Positions 20,580-30,185 of a stretch of DNA of 64,000 nucleotides are shown one piece after another. The position numbers were made by a program, and so were the translations under genes. The notes beneath the pieces are model-generated. The model searched no databases. It saw only the letters and a list, made by a program, of their open reading frames with translations, and was not told the DNA's origin. This DNA is from Nephrocerus scutellatus. Taxonomy: Eukaryota > Arthropoda > Insecta > Diptera > Pipunculidae. Each line of letters begins with the position of its first letter. Within the stretch, counting starts at the first letter, position 1. The stretch lies in the NCBI GenBank assembly GCA_947095585.1, contig OX352761.1, forward strand, positions 55,846,432 through 55,910,431, written 5' to 3'.

Positions 20580-21906
20580 ATGGACGAGTTTATGGAATAT
20601 GTGAAAACACAATCAATATTGATGACGAATCTATCGGAACATATGCAAGCGCTTCAAATGGAATTAAATAAAGAAAAAGAGGTAACAAATACACCGAATA
20701 ATATTCCATGGCCAGCACCACTGGAGGTCGAAAATTGTGAGATTCGAGAAACTTCGAAGTTTTTGAAGCTAACTGGAAAGATTACTGTTTTGCAACGGGG
20801 ACTTATGGACACCTCAAAGAAGTCAACAAAAAGCAGATATATTGTTATCTGCTATTGGTTCTAAGGCGAAAACAAAGTATATGAATTTTGGTCTGAGAGA
20901 TGAAAAAGTCTGACGAATTGGTGTTAAAAAAAGTTTACAATTGCATTAGTGCTAATTCGAATGTGATCTACGACAGATATATGTTTAATACGCGTGATCA
21001 ATTGGAGCACGAATCATTTGATAACTATTTATTACGACTAAAAAAATTGATCAAGTTGTGTGCATACATTGCTACCGAGATGTCAAACGAATTATTAAGA
21101 GATCGTATAGTTGTTGGTATCAAAAATACACAAGTGAAGAGGAAGCTCATGGAAAAATCTGATCTTACTCTTGACCACGCAATCGACACATGTAAAATTA
21201 GTGAAATTACTCAAAATCGAGTAACCAATATGACTTCAGACAAAGCGAAAAAATCTCATCAGTTGTCAAATCAAAACACGCAAAGCAATGTTTATTTTGT
21301 GGAACAAAGCACTTATTTGAGAAAGGTATTTGTCCTGCTATAGGTCACACTTACACATTATGCTGTTATAAGCACCATTATGAAGGATGTTGCCGACATA
21401 ATAAAAACAATAAGAAAAATTTCAATTTCAATAACAACGCAGGAAAAGCAGTTAAAGAAATAAAATGTGAGGTCGATGATGGCGAAAGTGACAAGTTGAC
21501 AATATCAAAAATTAATTCGTCTATTGTCAAAGGCAATGTAACAGCTGTTTTGTTACTAAAGTTTGGAAATTTATGGAAGAATGTTGAGTGTATGCTTGAC
21601 ACTGGTTCAAATTCGTGTCTTATTGGATGGGAACAACTTAAAGTATTAATGAACGATGCAAATCCTCAAATGCTATCCACAAGCCTTGTTGATTTTAATG
21701 GAAATCAAATCGAGTCAATAGGAAAAGTTCAAGTTCCATGTAGAATGACAAATAAAGAACATATTATTATATTCCAAATAATTCGACGAGATCATCAGCC
21801 ACTTTTGTCATCCAATGCTTGTTCAGCATTAAAATTAGTACATTATAGCCCGAATGTAAAAACTTTCCGATCTATGAGAAATCTCCACTTATTATTGAAT
21901 CAGTGA
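20580..21906 (+). pseudogene. Ty3/gypsy gag-protease remnant (K02A2.6-like)
   Basis: The gag start MDEFMEYVKTQS is followed, in shifting frames, by a capsid-like region (FEVFEANWKDYCFATG; LEHESFDNYLLRLKKLIK) and by two cysteine knuckles of the form CLFCGTKHLFEKGICPAIGH and CCYKHHYEGCC (21,290-21,395). The aspartic protease then appears with VECMLDTGSNSCLIGW. At least three frameshifts occur (near 20,750-20,860, ~20,890 and ~21,310). The protease DTG is intact, but the frame ends at 21,906 and no RT follows on this strand. The RT and integrase of the same family lie on the minus strand at 18.1-19.9 kb. Confidence 0.7.
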
Positions 21907-22009
21907 AATCTCATACTAAGGAATGCACGGATTTAAGACACATAAGGGAAATCAAGTCCGAAGAGATTCCATCTAATCACATCAAAATCACACCAAATCC
22001 TTTCCCACC

Positions 22010-22215
22010 AATGTGTTCAAAAACAAGAAAGTACCACTACTAAGCTTTGAGTAGTATTTGATGCTGCGTGCAAAACATAAAATGGAGTCGCATTAAACTA
22101 TGTCTAAATGGTGGGACTAACAACTCAGAATGAACCTTTTGGATTGCTGCTCCGATTTTGGGTTATTTTCTTTACCAAAATGTATCGACAAATTCTGACG
22201 TCTATGCAAAGGCTC
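22010..22215 (+). pseudogene. BEL/Pao reverse transcriptase remnant
   Basis: One frame reads VVFDAACKT-stop-NGVALN...EPFGLLLRF...FTKMYRQIL. The order 'VFDA..KT..G.SLN', 'LLRF' and 'KMYRQI' is the start of the Pao-type RT domain. It contains stops and a frame problem, and no other part of the element is recognised. It sits immediately left of the host PDZ exons. Confidence 0.55.
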
Positions 22216-22440
22216 TTGCTTTGCTGAAGAAAGTTGAAACTTTGCTAAAAAAAATTAGGATTAGAACTATAAGAAAGTAGTGTTGAAATCATCAACTATT
22301 CCTACAAGAAATATCGAAATCAAGGTCGACGTCGAGGAAGTATACGTCAGAACCATTTGCTTGATGCATATTTCGCAATAAAAACCAGCTTATCAGATTA
22401 TATACGTGCAACAACGTTGCTGTGACGTGGAAAAGGCGCC

Positions 22441-22590
22441 ATGGCTAAATGCACACGGTCCGACCCTTTTCACATGGAAGGCTCCGAAGAATGGTTTGTG
22501 AAACATTTTAAAAGAACTTGCAAACAACTAATGAATAAACCAGAAGAAAAGATTTTTAATATTACGCCCTACGATCTTGAACGAGTATGA
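22441..22590 (+). other. Unassigned 49-codon open frame
   Basis: The frame starts MAKCTRSDPFHMEGSEEWF and ends NITPYDLERV-stop. It is relatively GC-rich compared with its flanks and ends in GAG-gtatga, a possible splice donor. It may be a piece of a mobile element or a true exon; I do not recognise it. Confidence 0.25.
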
Positions 22591-22640
22591 ATTTCTATTC
22601 ATTCAATTTGAATTTTTTTGAGACTAGAATACATAATTAC

Positions 22641-23579
22641 CTGTAAGTATTCTGAATCCTGCCTCGTATCTAGGAGCGTATTAAGTGAGCTGTTTACATC
22701 CTCAATATCAATATCGATGGGAATAACAGCAGCTATACCTTCACGTTGAACCTGCTGCAAATGATCCTCTGATTTGCTGGTTCGAAAACCAACTGAATCA
22801 CATTTTCGTACCACTCCGTTGTGATGATGCTGCCTGCGCAAAACAGAATCGTTTGTAGCACAATCGGGGCTTGTTGGTGCTGAGTTAGCTGTGTCTTTAT
22901 CGATCAGTGGAGTCGACAGTGAAATTGGGGATGTTGGTACCGAAAAACTCGTATCTTCTAGTATACTATTTGTTTCACTTTTGACGGTGATTGATGATGA
23001 GGATGAGGAGTCATGAAGATAGTGCAATTGATGTTGCTGTTGATGTTTCTCTTCTGTTGAATAGGTAACTAAATCAATTCTTGAATGTACCGTGGAAATT
23101 GAAGGCAACGCTGCTTTGTTATTGATTAAATCAACATCGTCGTTTATTTTTTGTTGCAATGAAGACGATGTTTTCATTTGCCGCTCACTTTCGACTACGG
23201 CATTTTTACTTCTCATTGTACTATTTACATCGGAACTTTGTTGATTATAGTAGACTGTTATTTCTTTAAACTTATCATTATCTTCTTCTTCTTCGTCATC
23301 GTCATACAATTCTTTAAGGACAGAACATCCCAACTCTTCGCTTTGTAATAATCTATCATTTGTAGCAGTAATCTTTCTACATTTTCTATTATTTTTACTA
23401 TATGTATTAAAGCTACAATCGCTTGATATATTAGTCTTGTCTATTTTCTTCAATAAAGTTGTAGAATCTGAACTTTCCGATTGTGATGATGACGAAGGTG
23501 ATGTTTCACCAGAAGCTCTTGGAGCAAAAGCTTTATTTACACGATCGACAACACGTGAACAATCACATAAGCTATCAAC
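22641..23579 (-). CDS. Host PDZ-domain protein gene, Ser/Asp-rich exon
   Basis: A 939-bp (313-codon, phase 0-0) exon on the minus strand. It opens after a canonical acceptor (tttctgCAG|GTTGATAGC) with VDSLCDCSRVVDRV and closes with SEYLQ at CAG|gtaatt. The sequence is typical of a disordered, regulated region: many Ser/Thr-Pro sites (PTSPISLSTP; APTSPD), an acidic run (DDDEEEEDND) and a Gln/His-rich stretch. No enzyme domain is visible. The next exon to the left is not identified; the leftward sequence is mobile-element debris, so the gene either has a large intron there or is truncated. Confidence 0.7.
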
Positions 23580-23641
23580 CTGCAGAAACAAATACATAAG
23601 TTATTTAGTAGTATTTAGTAAAATAAAAAGTAATATTCTAC

Positions 23642-24177
23642 CTTTTTGGCGTATCGTGGTGTAATAGAACTATTTTGCGGCGTTCTTGATAGGTTTAGAA
23701 TTAAATCTCCCGTCATCATAAACGCTTCAAACCTATTTCTTGTAATTGATGTTGATAAGGTCGATTGTTGATTTTGCTTATATTCAGCAATGGTGCTTCC
23801 ACTGCGTTGCTGACTACTTGTGTCCTGTTGGTTAGTTCCACCGTTAGACGATTTTGTTGGTATTTGCGATGGACGTGACTTTTTATGTTGCGGCGACAAC
23901 TGCACATTTTTTAACGTTGGACATTTAAAAGCCGTTGGAATGCGAGAGGGGCGACATGCGTCTACTATTTGTCGACCAGACGAAGAAGATGAAGTGCTAA
24001 TAATTTGATTCGTTATTGGCTCATTTTGTTGTTTGAGCTGCATGCATTTATATTTTAAGGAATCCATTTGATGTTGGGGTTTGAAGTGGTAACTGTTTGG
24101 AGATTCCACGTCTTGCGTATAGTGCGGATCTTTATTTCTTGCCAGTTGTTCCTTAATTCTAGCTTTTACCCCCATAT
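23642..24177 (-). CDS. Host PDZ-domain protein gene, basic exon after the PDZ
   Basis: The exon is bounded by tattgtag|ATATGGGGG and ...CCAAAAAG|gtagaa; 536 bp complete the split Asp codon from the previous exon and end in phase 0. It begins DMGVKARIKEQLARNKDPHY, plausibly the helical extension after the PDZ, then becomes basic and Ser/Pro-rich (RPSRIPTAFKCP; KKSRPSQIPT). It ends FMMTGDLILNLSRTPQNSS ITPRYAKK. The intron before the next exon is only 62 bp, typical of fly genes. An internal ATG lies two bases into the exon, so an in-silico gene model could wrongly start here. Confidence 0.7.
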
Positions 24178-24227
24178 CTACAATACAAAATTTCAGATAG
24201 CTTAGCTTAAAATACGATTAACATTAC

Positions 24228-24403
24228 CTCTTTGTAATTCAAGGGTAACCATATCGTCAGATAAGCGTAAACATTTCAACACTGGAAATGCACAAACGTT
24301 AAAAAACATGCTTTCTTTTTTTTATTTATTAATTACCTTCCTTTGTGGTATACTTATGAACATCAATCCCATTAATTTTTATAATCATATCACCAGCTTC
24401 AAC
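24228..24403 (-). CDS. Host PDZ-domain protein gene, two exons coding the C-terminal half of a PDZ domain
   Basis: Exon 24,337-24,403 (67 bp) encodes VEAGDMIIKINGIDVHKYTT, matching the 'GD.I..ING..V' centre of PDZ domains. After a 55-bp intron, exon 24,228-24,281 (54 bp) encodes VLKCLRLSDDMVTLELQR, matching the last helix and strand. Acceptors (actttaag; tttccag) and donors (GAAG|gtaatt; AGAG|gtaatg) are canonical and the phases join correctly. PDZ domains bind C-terminal peptides and organise membrane signalling complexes. The N-terminal half must lie on exons further right, beyond the mobile elements. I cannot name the gene; a RhoGAP/RhoGEF-type scaffold is only one possibility. Confidence 0.7.
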
Positions 24404-25148
24404 CTTAAAGTAAAAATATATTTTTTTTATTAAACTTGTGTCGCATTTAATCTATAAAATTATCTGCCAAAAATTTGCCCACACAAAACAAACGCCATGA
24501 AATCATTAATTACATATTTTTCAATACAAAATAAATACCAAGGGTGTTCTTCATAGACAAAAGTAAGTCACTCAGTATTAGCCATTTATGTTTTCTCTTG
24601 CGGATGATATAACTCAAATGCAGGCACTCATATGGGGCAACAACCAATCGCAGGCGTTGAACAGAATTACCACCGAAGAACAAAACAACAAGAACAAACC
24701 CACAACAACAAATCTAACGCAAATGATCTCGTACGATTTGTAGGTGACCAGAAAATATAGTAGGAGAGCGACCAAATGACACGACCAAAGCAGCATCAGA
24801 TGTTGAGGTCGACGACGGGAGCACCGTTTGGAATCACATCCCGGTTTTCTAAACCAAGAGAGCGGATGGTACACAACAACACTAAGTGTTCCAACAAACG
24901 CATTACAGCAAGTGTACAACAATGAAACATGCGCATTATAATATGAGAAAACATGTATATTGCAATGAAAATCTCTGGAAACAACAACAAAACCTGAGAA
25001 AACAACAACAAACAAAACGAATAACGACAAACTAACGGTAAACCACGCCACATAGCAACAACAGTTTCCCAATATTTTGTAGCAACGGACAGGGTATATA
25101 AGGAGCACGCAACTTGACAAAAGTTATTTTCTTCCTAATTTCCTTCCG
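24404..25148. other. Probable intron of the PDZ gene; no coding sequence recognised
   Basis: The sequence next to the PDZ exon looks intronic. From 24.6 to 25.13 kb it is richer in A and C on the plus strand (many 'caacaa' words). A TATA-like box (tatataagg) at 25,095 points rightward but no gene follows. A long minus-strand frame (24,614-25,120) is compositional: Cys/Val/Leu-rich with no motif. Confidence 0.4.
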
Positions 25149-25270
25149 AAGTCAACTACATAATGGTTTAAGACTACTTACGTTTCCATTCCCGCTGAAG
25201 CTAAACGCTGCGAAATATTTTCTAAGTCCTCGAAAGTATGGTTTTAGAGTACTTACCTTGCCATTCCCGC
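25149..25270. repeat. ~73-bp satellite, left flank (about 1.6 units)
   Basis: Units contain 'attcccgctgaagctaaacg', 'attttctaagtcct' and 'agagtacttacc'. The array continues at 29,269-29,757 on the other side of the 4-kb gypsy insertion. The break occurs inside a unit, and the four bases CCGC are duplicated (25,267-25,270 and 29,269-29,272). Confidence 0.65.
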
Positions 25271-25407
25271 TGTTTTAACGCCGACGTTATAGCCGTGCTT
25301 CCTTGTGATACCAAGGGAAGAGCTATGTGGGCGGAGAGTTAATTAATAAAAAGAACTGTTGTTTCAATTTAAGTTTTTATTATTTATTATCGTTTTTAGT
25401 TATATAC

Positions 25408-25541
25408 TACTAGAGAGGCCCGCTGTCTTTAGCGTGGCTGCGACCTCTACTAGTTAATTTGATATTTTTCTTGTTAACAATATAATTTTCAACCCTAGGG
25501 AGGCCCGCTGTCTTTAGCGTGGCTGCGACCTCTACTAGGAT
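25408..25541 (-). repeat. Two copies of an 84-bp repeat with hairpin-like core in the LTR transcribed region
   Basis: The block 'aggcccgctgtctttagcgt' plus 'ggctgcgacctctactag' occurs at ~25,412 and ~25,496. Its edges (actaga.gagg / cctctactagt) are inverse complements. It lies just downstream of the predicted start site, so it would be in the R/U5 RNA. Confidence 0.5.
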
Positions 25542-25564
25542 GTTCGTAGGTTTAAAATTGGATT

Positions 25565-25605
25565 AACTCTGACTTTTCAACAGGTTTTCCAGTTCCTTTT
25601 ATACC
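25565..25605 (-). promoter_or_regulatory. Predicted LTR core promoter (TATA box and initiator)
   Basis: Minus-strand GGGTATAAAAGG (TATAAAA at 25,603-25,597) is followed 33 nt later by TCAGAG, close to the insect initiator TCAGTY. Spacing is as in normal Pol II promoters. The prediction is from sequence only. Confidence 0.5.
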
Positions 25606-26141
25606 CTCAAATCCAAACGATCTTTGTACCCAAACCAACGCAGTTCATGGAAATGCACTCATCAGCGATATTTTCCAATATCGATAAATCAATTAATTTA
25701 TGCTCCAGATATAGTGCGATGCACTATTAACTGAGTAAGCAATTAAATTATTACCCAATCATATTAGGCTAAACGATTAAACCGGAAAATTATTACACAA
25801 TATAAATGCAATATAAATGCGTCAGCATTACTTTCGTCACTGGCTCTGGATATAGTTCATACACACAGCTGTTGCCGTTGACGATGTCCATTCACCCTTG
25901 CTCTCTATACCTAGAATGCATAAACGTACTTGACTTTGGATTTTGTGTGTATCCGCCGTCGTACAGCATTATGTTCGGTATGGAACAATGGAAATGCTAT
26001 AGCTGCAGTGCTGTATACACACAGCACAGAACGATCGCATGAATTATGTGAGTTGCTATACACAGTATTGAATGTATATTTAAATGCTATTGAATGTGAC
26101 GGATATCGGGTGGCATTGTAATTTATGTTCGACATGAAAAG

Positions 26142-26820
26142 ACTCAGGCCAGTGATAACCTATGGCTACCCCATATGGTTCACCGTCTCACCAACAACGA
26201 TGAAGAAGATCTCCCTATTTGAAAGGAAGGTACTAAGGATCTGTACAGGACTCTGGAGGGCGACAAACAGCTATAAGTTTGTGTCGACTACAAAACTATA
26301 CGAAGCAGCAGGTCTGCTGCCAATAACTGACCACTTGTTCCGAATGGCGATGAAATTCGTCGACGCATTGGAAACACATCCAAGTCCTGAGATGCAAGGA
26401 CTGCGAATCGAGGAAATCGAGCCAAGTCACCGGTACATACACATAAGAGGATTCACTGATGCTAGATTCGATGACATCTTTAACAATCAAGACGTCTCTT
26501 TCTACGAGAAGGCGGGCAACCAATATTACAGAGGCTGAAGTTCGCCCTGTTTATACGCCGCTTAATATTTTTCATTCTTATTTTATTTTAAAATTATTGT
26601 TTAAAATTTAATTACATTAAAAATTAACATGTAGTAGATTAAGTAGTAAAAAATATTGTTTAAAAATAAACAATACCAAAAAAAAAGACAATGTAAATAC
26701 GTCGGGCCCCTTTTGTTGAGCCGACACATATTAATATTATTTATAAGTTTAGTTTTAAATCAAAATTGTATATTACTTTAATGTTTAATAAAAATATCTT
26801 AATCTTAAAAAAAAAAAAAA
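26142..26820 (+). mobile_element. 5'-truncated Jockey-like insertion in the 3' LTR
   Basis: It encodes the last ~130 residues of the RT protein (RLRPVITYGYPIWFTVS ... SFYEKAGNQYYRG-stop at 26,538), then a 3' UTR and poly(A). The 13-bp duplication TCGACATGAAAAG flanks it (26,129-26,141 and 26,821-26,833). The sister LTR at 29,130-29,150 shows the uninterrupted site, which proves the insertion. The protein is ~90% the same by eye as the end of the element at 51.4-56.3 kb, so both belong to one family. Confidence 0.85.
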
Positions 26821-26959
26821 TCGACATGAAAAGTGAGCGCTGCAGCGTGCTTGGCGTACTTTCGGTATTGTGACGCCGTGGGAAAAAAGAATCGTATTAA
26901 GGAGAGTTGATTTCGAGTTGAGTTGATTTGAAGAGGCGACATGTAGTGCGATCACTACA

Positions 26960-26980
26960 TCCCACCCCCTTAGAAGAAGG
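26960..26980 (-). promoter_or_regulatory. Polypurine tract of the deleted gypsy-type element
   Basis: The minus strand reads CCTTCTTCTAAGGGGGTGGGA immediately before the LTR start TGTAGTG; the AAGGGGGTGGGA part is the purine primer for plus-strand synthesis. It identifies the adjoining LTR as the 3' one. Confidence 0.6.
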
Positions 26981-27083
26981 AAATTCCACGGTTGGAATTT
27001 TCGAAACATATTTGTTGAAAAGCCATATTTAAAATTACATAATTTGTTTGTAAAATCATAATAAACAGAATATATATATATTT

Positions 27084-27577
27084 TTTTAAATTCTCTATAT
27101 TAACTTTGCGTGCACGTGGCTGGCTGGTTGGCTGGTCAGATTTTCTGATCGATTTTTAGCCCACTTCCCATGGCCCGATTTTATTGAAATTTTGCACACA
27201 TGTATATTTCCGGTGACAATACTTTCTATTAAAATTTGAGGCCTCGGGTTCGGGGGGCTCCCATACAAATATTTTACACAATTTACCCGATTTTCTTTAA
27301 ATTTTGTACACATGTGTGTCTTCGATGGAAAACACTTTTTGTAAAAATTTGGAGCGATCGGCCCTTGGGGACCCCAATATACAATTTTTAAATATCGCTA
27401 TATCGCATCAGATCACGGCAAAGTCTGAGCTCTGTGCTTTGTGAGCAGCGCTGTTCGCTGCCGCTGCGTAATTTGGTGGATGGCACACAATGTGTGTGTG
27501 TATATGTGAGTGTGTGTGTATCTCCGTTTAGAGAATTTACAAGAAAAATTTTAATTTTTATGGGGTTTTTTTTTTGT
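27084..27577 (+). mobile_element. ~120-bp-repeat element, copy H (compact and complete-looking)
   Basis: The left end 'aaattctctatattaacttt' with GT-rich 'ggctggctggttggctggtc' is followed by about two repeat units, a short unique part (27,400-27,520) and the right end 'tagagaatttacaag' plus 'aaaattttaatttttatggg' and a T-run. At ~490 bp it is the smallest copy with both ends, which makes it useful for defining the family. It lies in the 3' UTR of the gypsy element. Confidence 0.6.
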
Positions 27578-27901
27578 ATAACATTATTAGATTATTATTT
27601 ATCAAATGATATTAGTTCAAAAATTATGATAATAATATTTTTGTATGGATTTAGTAGGTAAAGTAGTCTAAAGATTTCTTATTTTAATTGATATTAATGA
27701 TCTTATTCTATATTTCATAATTCTAAAAGTTATTCTAAAAATTGATTATTAATAAATTGCCATTGACATTTATAAATGATATGATTTAATAGTTAATAAT
27801 ATTCCAAACATTAATAATAGTTTTTGTTTTATTTCATATTTTGAAAAAAAAAAATTTTCATTAAATTATATATATGTTTTCATGGGTGATCAATGTGAAT
27901 C

Positions 27902-28150
27902 TTATGCTGACAATGTGAATCTTGGGCTTGGGTTTGGGTTAGCATTGTTATTATCTACTTCTAGTATTGATTGATCAACAAAAGCTTCATCGATAATTTC
28001 CTCATTGGGTTTTGGTTTATTTTCTGTTGGTTTCTGTCTAATTTCTGTTACAATGGCTTTCAGTTTAGAATTGTATTTATAAATGAACAACAGGATTATG
28101 CATGTCACTAAAAGAAATAATTCCTTAAGAGAGTGTGCTGTCTGAATTTT
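27902..28150 (-). pseudogene. Env-like C-terminal remnant (membrane span and tail)
   Basis: The frame holds a hydrophobic stretch (LFLLVTCIILLFIY) followed by a charged tail with KPTENKPKPNEE and a stop at 27,902. A single membrane span with a short cytoplasmic tail right after pol is what remains of an errantivirus-type envelope gene. The ectodomain, fusion region and signal peptide are absent. The assignment rests on position and hydropathy, not on a recognised motif. Confidence 0.4.
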
Positions 28151-28154
28151 GAAG

Positions 28155-28706
28155 CTATTCCGACAAGATCTTTACGTTGTTATTATGGAGAATTTTAAAT
28201 CTGTTTCCTACTTTAACCTCTGTATTCTCGTCTGATATTATGTTGATTACCTCATGTGGGCCTTCCCATAATGCAGAGAGCTTATTTTTTCTTGTGTGGT
28301 TTTTTATGAAGACCTTATCCCCTACATTAAATTTTTTATCTTTCGATCCCCTGTCGTAGTATGTTTTCGACTTCTCTTTTTTGTCGAGTAGAACTTGTTT
28401 GGCGATCTGATAACAGTGTTGTAAACGGGCTTTTAGCTCTGAAGCATAGCTATCATAATTGTAAGAAACTTGAGGACTTGAGGACTTGAGGTTTATGTAA
28501 TTGGGGATCCGTGCAAGAAATCCATAAATTAGTTCAAAAGGACTAAGTTTTGTGCTGCTATGAGGTGTCGTGTTATATACAAACATTGAATATGATAACC
28601 ATGTGTCCCATGAAAGCTGGTCTTTGTCGACATAGTGCCTAAGATATTCCGCTAGCGTTCGGTGACTACGCTCTAAGGCTCCGTGCGTTTGCGGATGGTA
28701 TGGAAT
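28155..28706 (-). pseudogene. Ty3/gypsy integrase, C-terminal part
   Basis: It begins in the catalytic core at PYHPQTHGALERSHRTLAEY, holding the catalytic Glu, and continues WDTWLSYSMFVYNTTPHSST. The C-terminal part includes SKTYYDRGSKDKKFNVGDKV and LSALWEGPHEVINI (SH3-like fold), with a stop at 28,155. The frame is open for this whole length. The upstream zinc-binding region and first catalytic Asp residues are missing by deletion at 28,706. The 'HGALERSHRTLAEYLR' style is that of gypsy/412-type elements. Confidence 0.75.
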
Positions 28707-28710
28707 TATT

Positions 28711-29268
28711 TTAATTTATGCTCCAGATATAGTGCGATGCACTTTTAACTGAGTAAGCAATTAAATTATTACCCAATAATATTAGGCTAAACGATTAAAC
28801 CGGAAAATTATTACACAATATAAATGCGTCAGCATTACATTCGTCACTGGCTCTGGATATAGTTCATACACCCAGCTGTTGCCGTTGACGATGTCCATTC
28901 ACCCTTGCTCTCTATACCTACAATGCATAAACGTACTTGACTTTGGATTTTGTGTGTATCCGCCGTCGTACAGCATTATATTCGGTATGGAACAATGGAA
29001 ATGCTATAGCTGCAGTGCTGTATACACACAGCACAGAACGATCGCATGAATTATGTGAATTGCTATACACAGCATTGAATCTATATTTAAATGCTATTGA
29101 ATGTGACGGATATCGGGTGACATTGTAATTTATGTTCGACATGAAAAGTGAGCGCTGCAGCGAGCTGTGCGTACTTTCGGTATTGCGTGGGAAAGAAGAA
29201 TCGTATTAAGGAGAGTTGATTTCGAGTTGAGTTGATTTGAAGAGGCGACATGTAGTGCGATCACTACA
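28711..29268 (-). repeat. 5' LTR fragment (U3 part) of the deleted gypsy-type element
   Basis: It matches the first ~560 bases of the 3' LTR and carries the empty site of the Jockey insertion. It stops before the TATA box, so the element has lost its promoter. Confidence 0.7.
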
Positions 29269-29757
29269 CCGCTGAAGCTAAACGCCGATAAATATTTTCA
29301 AAGTCCTCGAAATTTTGGTTTTAGAGTACTTACCTAGCCATTCCCGCTGAAGCTGCAAAATATTTTCTAAGTCCTAGAATTGATGGTTTAAGAGTACTTA
29401 CATTGCTATTCCCGCTGAAGCTCAACGCTGCGACAATTTTTAAGTCCTAGAATTAATGGTTTAAGGGTTTTTACCTTCCCATTCATGCTGGAGCTCAACG
29501 CTGCGACATTTTCTAAGTCCTTGAATTAAAAGTTTAAGGGTTTTTACCTTGCCATCCCCGCTGAAGCTCAACGCTGCGATATTTTCTTAGTCCTAGAATT
29601 AATGGTTTAAGAGTATTTACCTTGCCATTCATGCTGGAGCTCAACGCTGCGACATTTTCTAAGTCCTTGAATTAAAAGTTTAAGGGTTTTTACCTTGCCA
29701 TCCCCGCTGAAGCTCAACGCTGCGATATTTTCTAAGTCCTTGAATGGTTTAAGAGTA
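29269..29757. repeat. ~73-bp satellite, right part (about 7 units)
   Basis: Units start near 29,269, 29,343, 29,410, 29,483, 29,556, 29,626 and 29,702, with core 'gctgaagctcaacgctgcga'. Alternate units differ in the same way ('catgctggagctc' versus 'ccccgctgaagctc'), hinting at a two-unit repeat. On the minus strand every unit carries GGCAAGGTAA, and some carry GGCAAGGTAAGTAC, a strong splice-donor match. One stray unit is at 30,627-30,700. Confidence 0.65.
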
Positions 29758-30173
29758 CGGCTAATATGCATTATAGGGTTTTACGGTGTTTTGACCTTTC
29801 AACCCCCTTAAACTTAAAGTGAAAGTGATTTGCATTGAAATTGAAAAATTTTAAATGTTAATTTGAAGAAAAAAAAAAGAGAACGAAATTCCAGGATCCT
29901 AACAAAAAAAATCTTTTTATTGTAACGAACCTTTGACAATCAGAACCCTGGTCACACTGATGACTACACCGGCTGGGAAAACCTCGTTATAAGGTTAAAT
30001 GGTGGTTATATCTGATGGTAAGCCAGTCCATATTAATTATTAAGGAGAATTATTGTATTAAGATATCAAGCATAACAAAACCTTTCGGGCTTTCGACGAC
30101 ATATTTATAAAGAAAATAAGCATAAAAAACATCATCGTTTTTGTTCAAAGAACCTCATTCATTTACATTTGGG
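29758..30173. other. Unassigned interval
   Basis: AT-rich with no supported frame. It separates the satellite from SINE copy 2. Confidence 0.5.
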
Positions 30174-30185
30174 TATTGGGTATAC

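Larger units (their letters stand above)
25271..26959 (-). repeat. 3' LTR of the deleted gypsy-type element (interrupted by Jockey)
   Basis: On the minus strand it starts TGTAGTGATCGCACTACA, itself nearly palindromic, and ends GGCGTTAAAACA. Without the 0.69-kb Jockey insertion it is ~1.0 kb. The first ~560 bases are almost identical to the 5' LTR fragment at 28,711-29,268. Small differences (an extra 'gcaatataaat' at ~25,807, a few substitutions) show that time has passed since insertion. Confidence 0.7.
25271..29268 (-). mobile_element. Internally deleted gypsy-type LTR retrotransposon inserted in the ~73-bp satellite
   Basis: Read on the minus strand: 5' LTR fragment (29,268-28,711), integrase end (28,706-28,155), an env-like tail (28,108-27,902), 3' UTR containing a ~120-bp-repeat element, purine tract (26,972-26,960) and 3' LTR (26,959-25,271). 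TG...CA ends and a 4-bp CCGC duplication mark the borders. The rest of the 5' LTR, the leader, gag, protease, RT and most of integrase are gone in one deletion whose junction is at ~28,706-28,711 in the short homology 'ttaattt'. The element cannot move by itself. Confidence 0.7.

Noticed and set aside
24614..25120. A 168-codon minus-strand open frame, Cys/Val/Leu-rich.
   Set aside because: Composition mirrors the caa-rich plus strand; no domain, no splice context and no conserved pattern.
25094..25135. A TATA box at 25,095 as the promoter of a rightward gene.
   Set aside because: No initiator at the right distance and no gene downstream before the satellite; kept only as a remark.
25149..29757. 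The ~73-bp repeats as a splice-donor-bearing leader of the adjoining gypsy element.
   Set aside because: LTR ends and the CCGC duplication show that the repeats lie outside the element on both sides and are its target.
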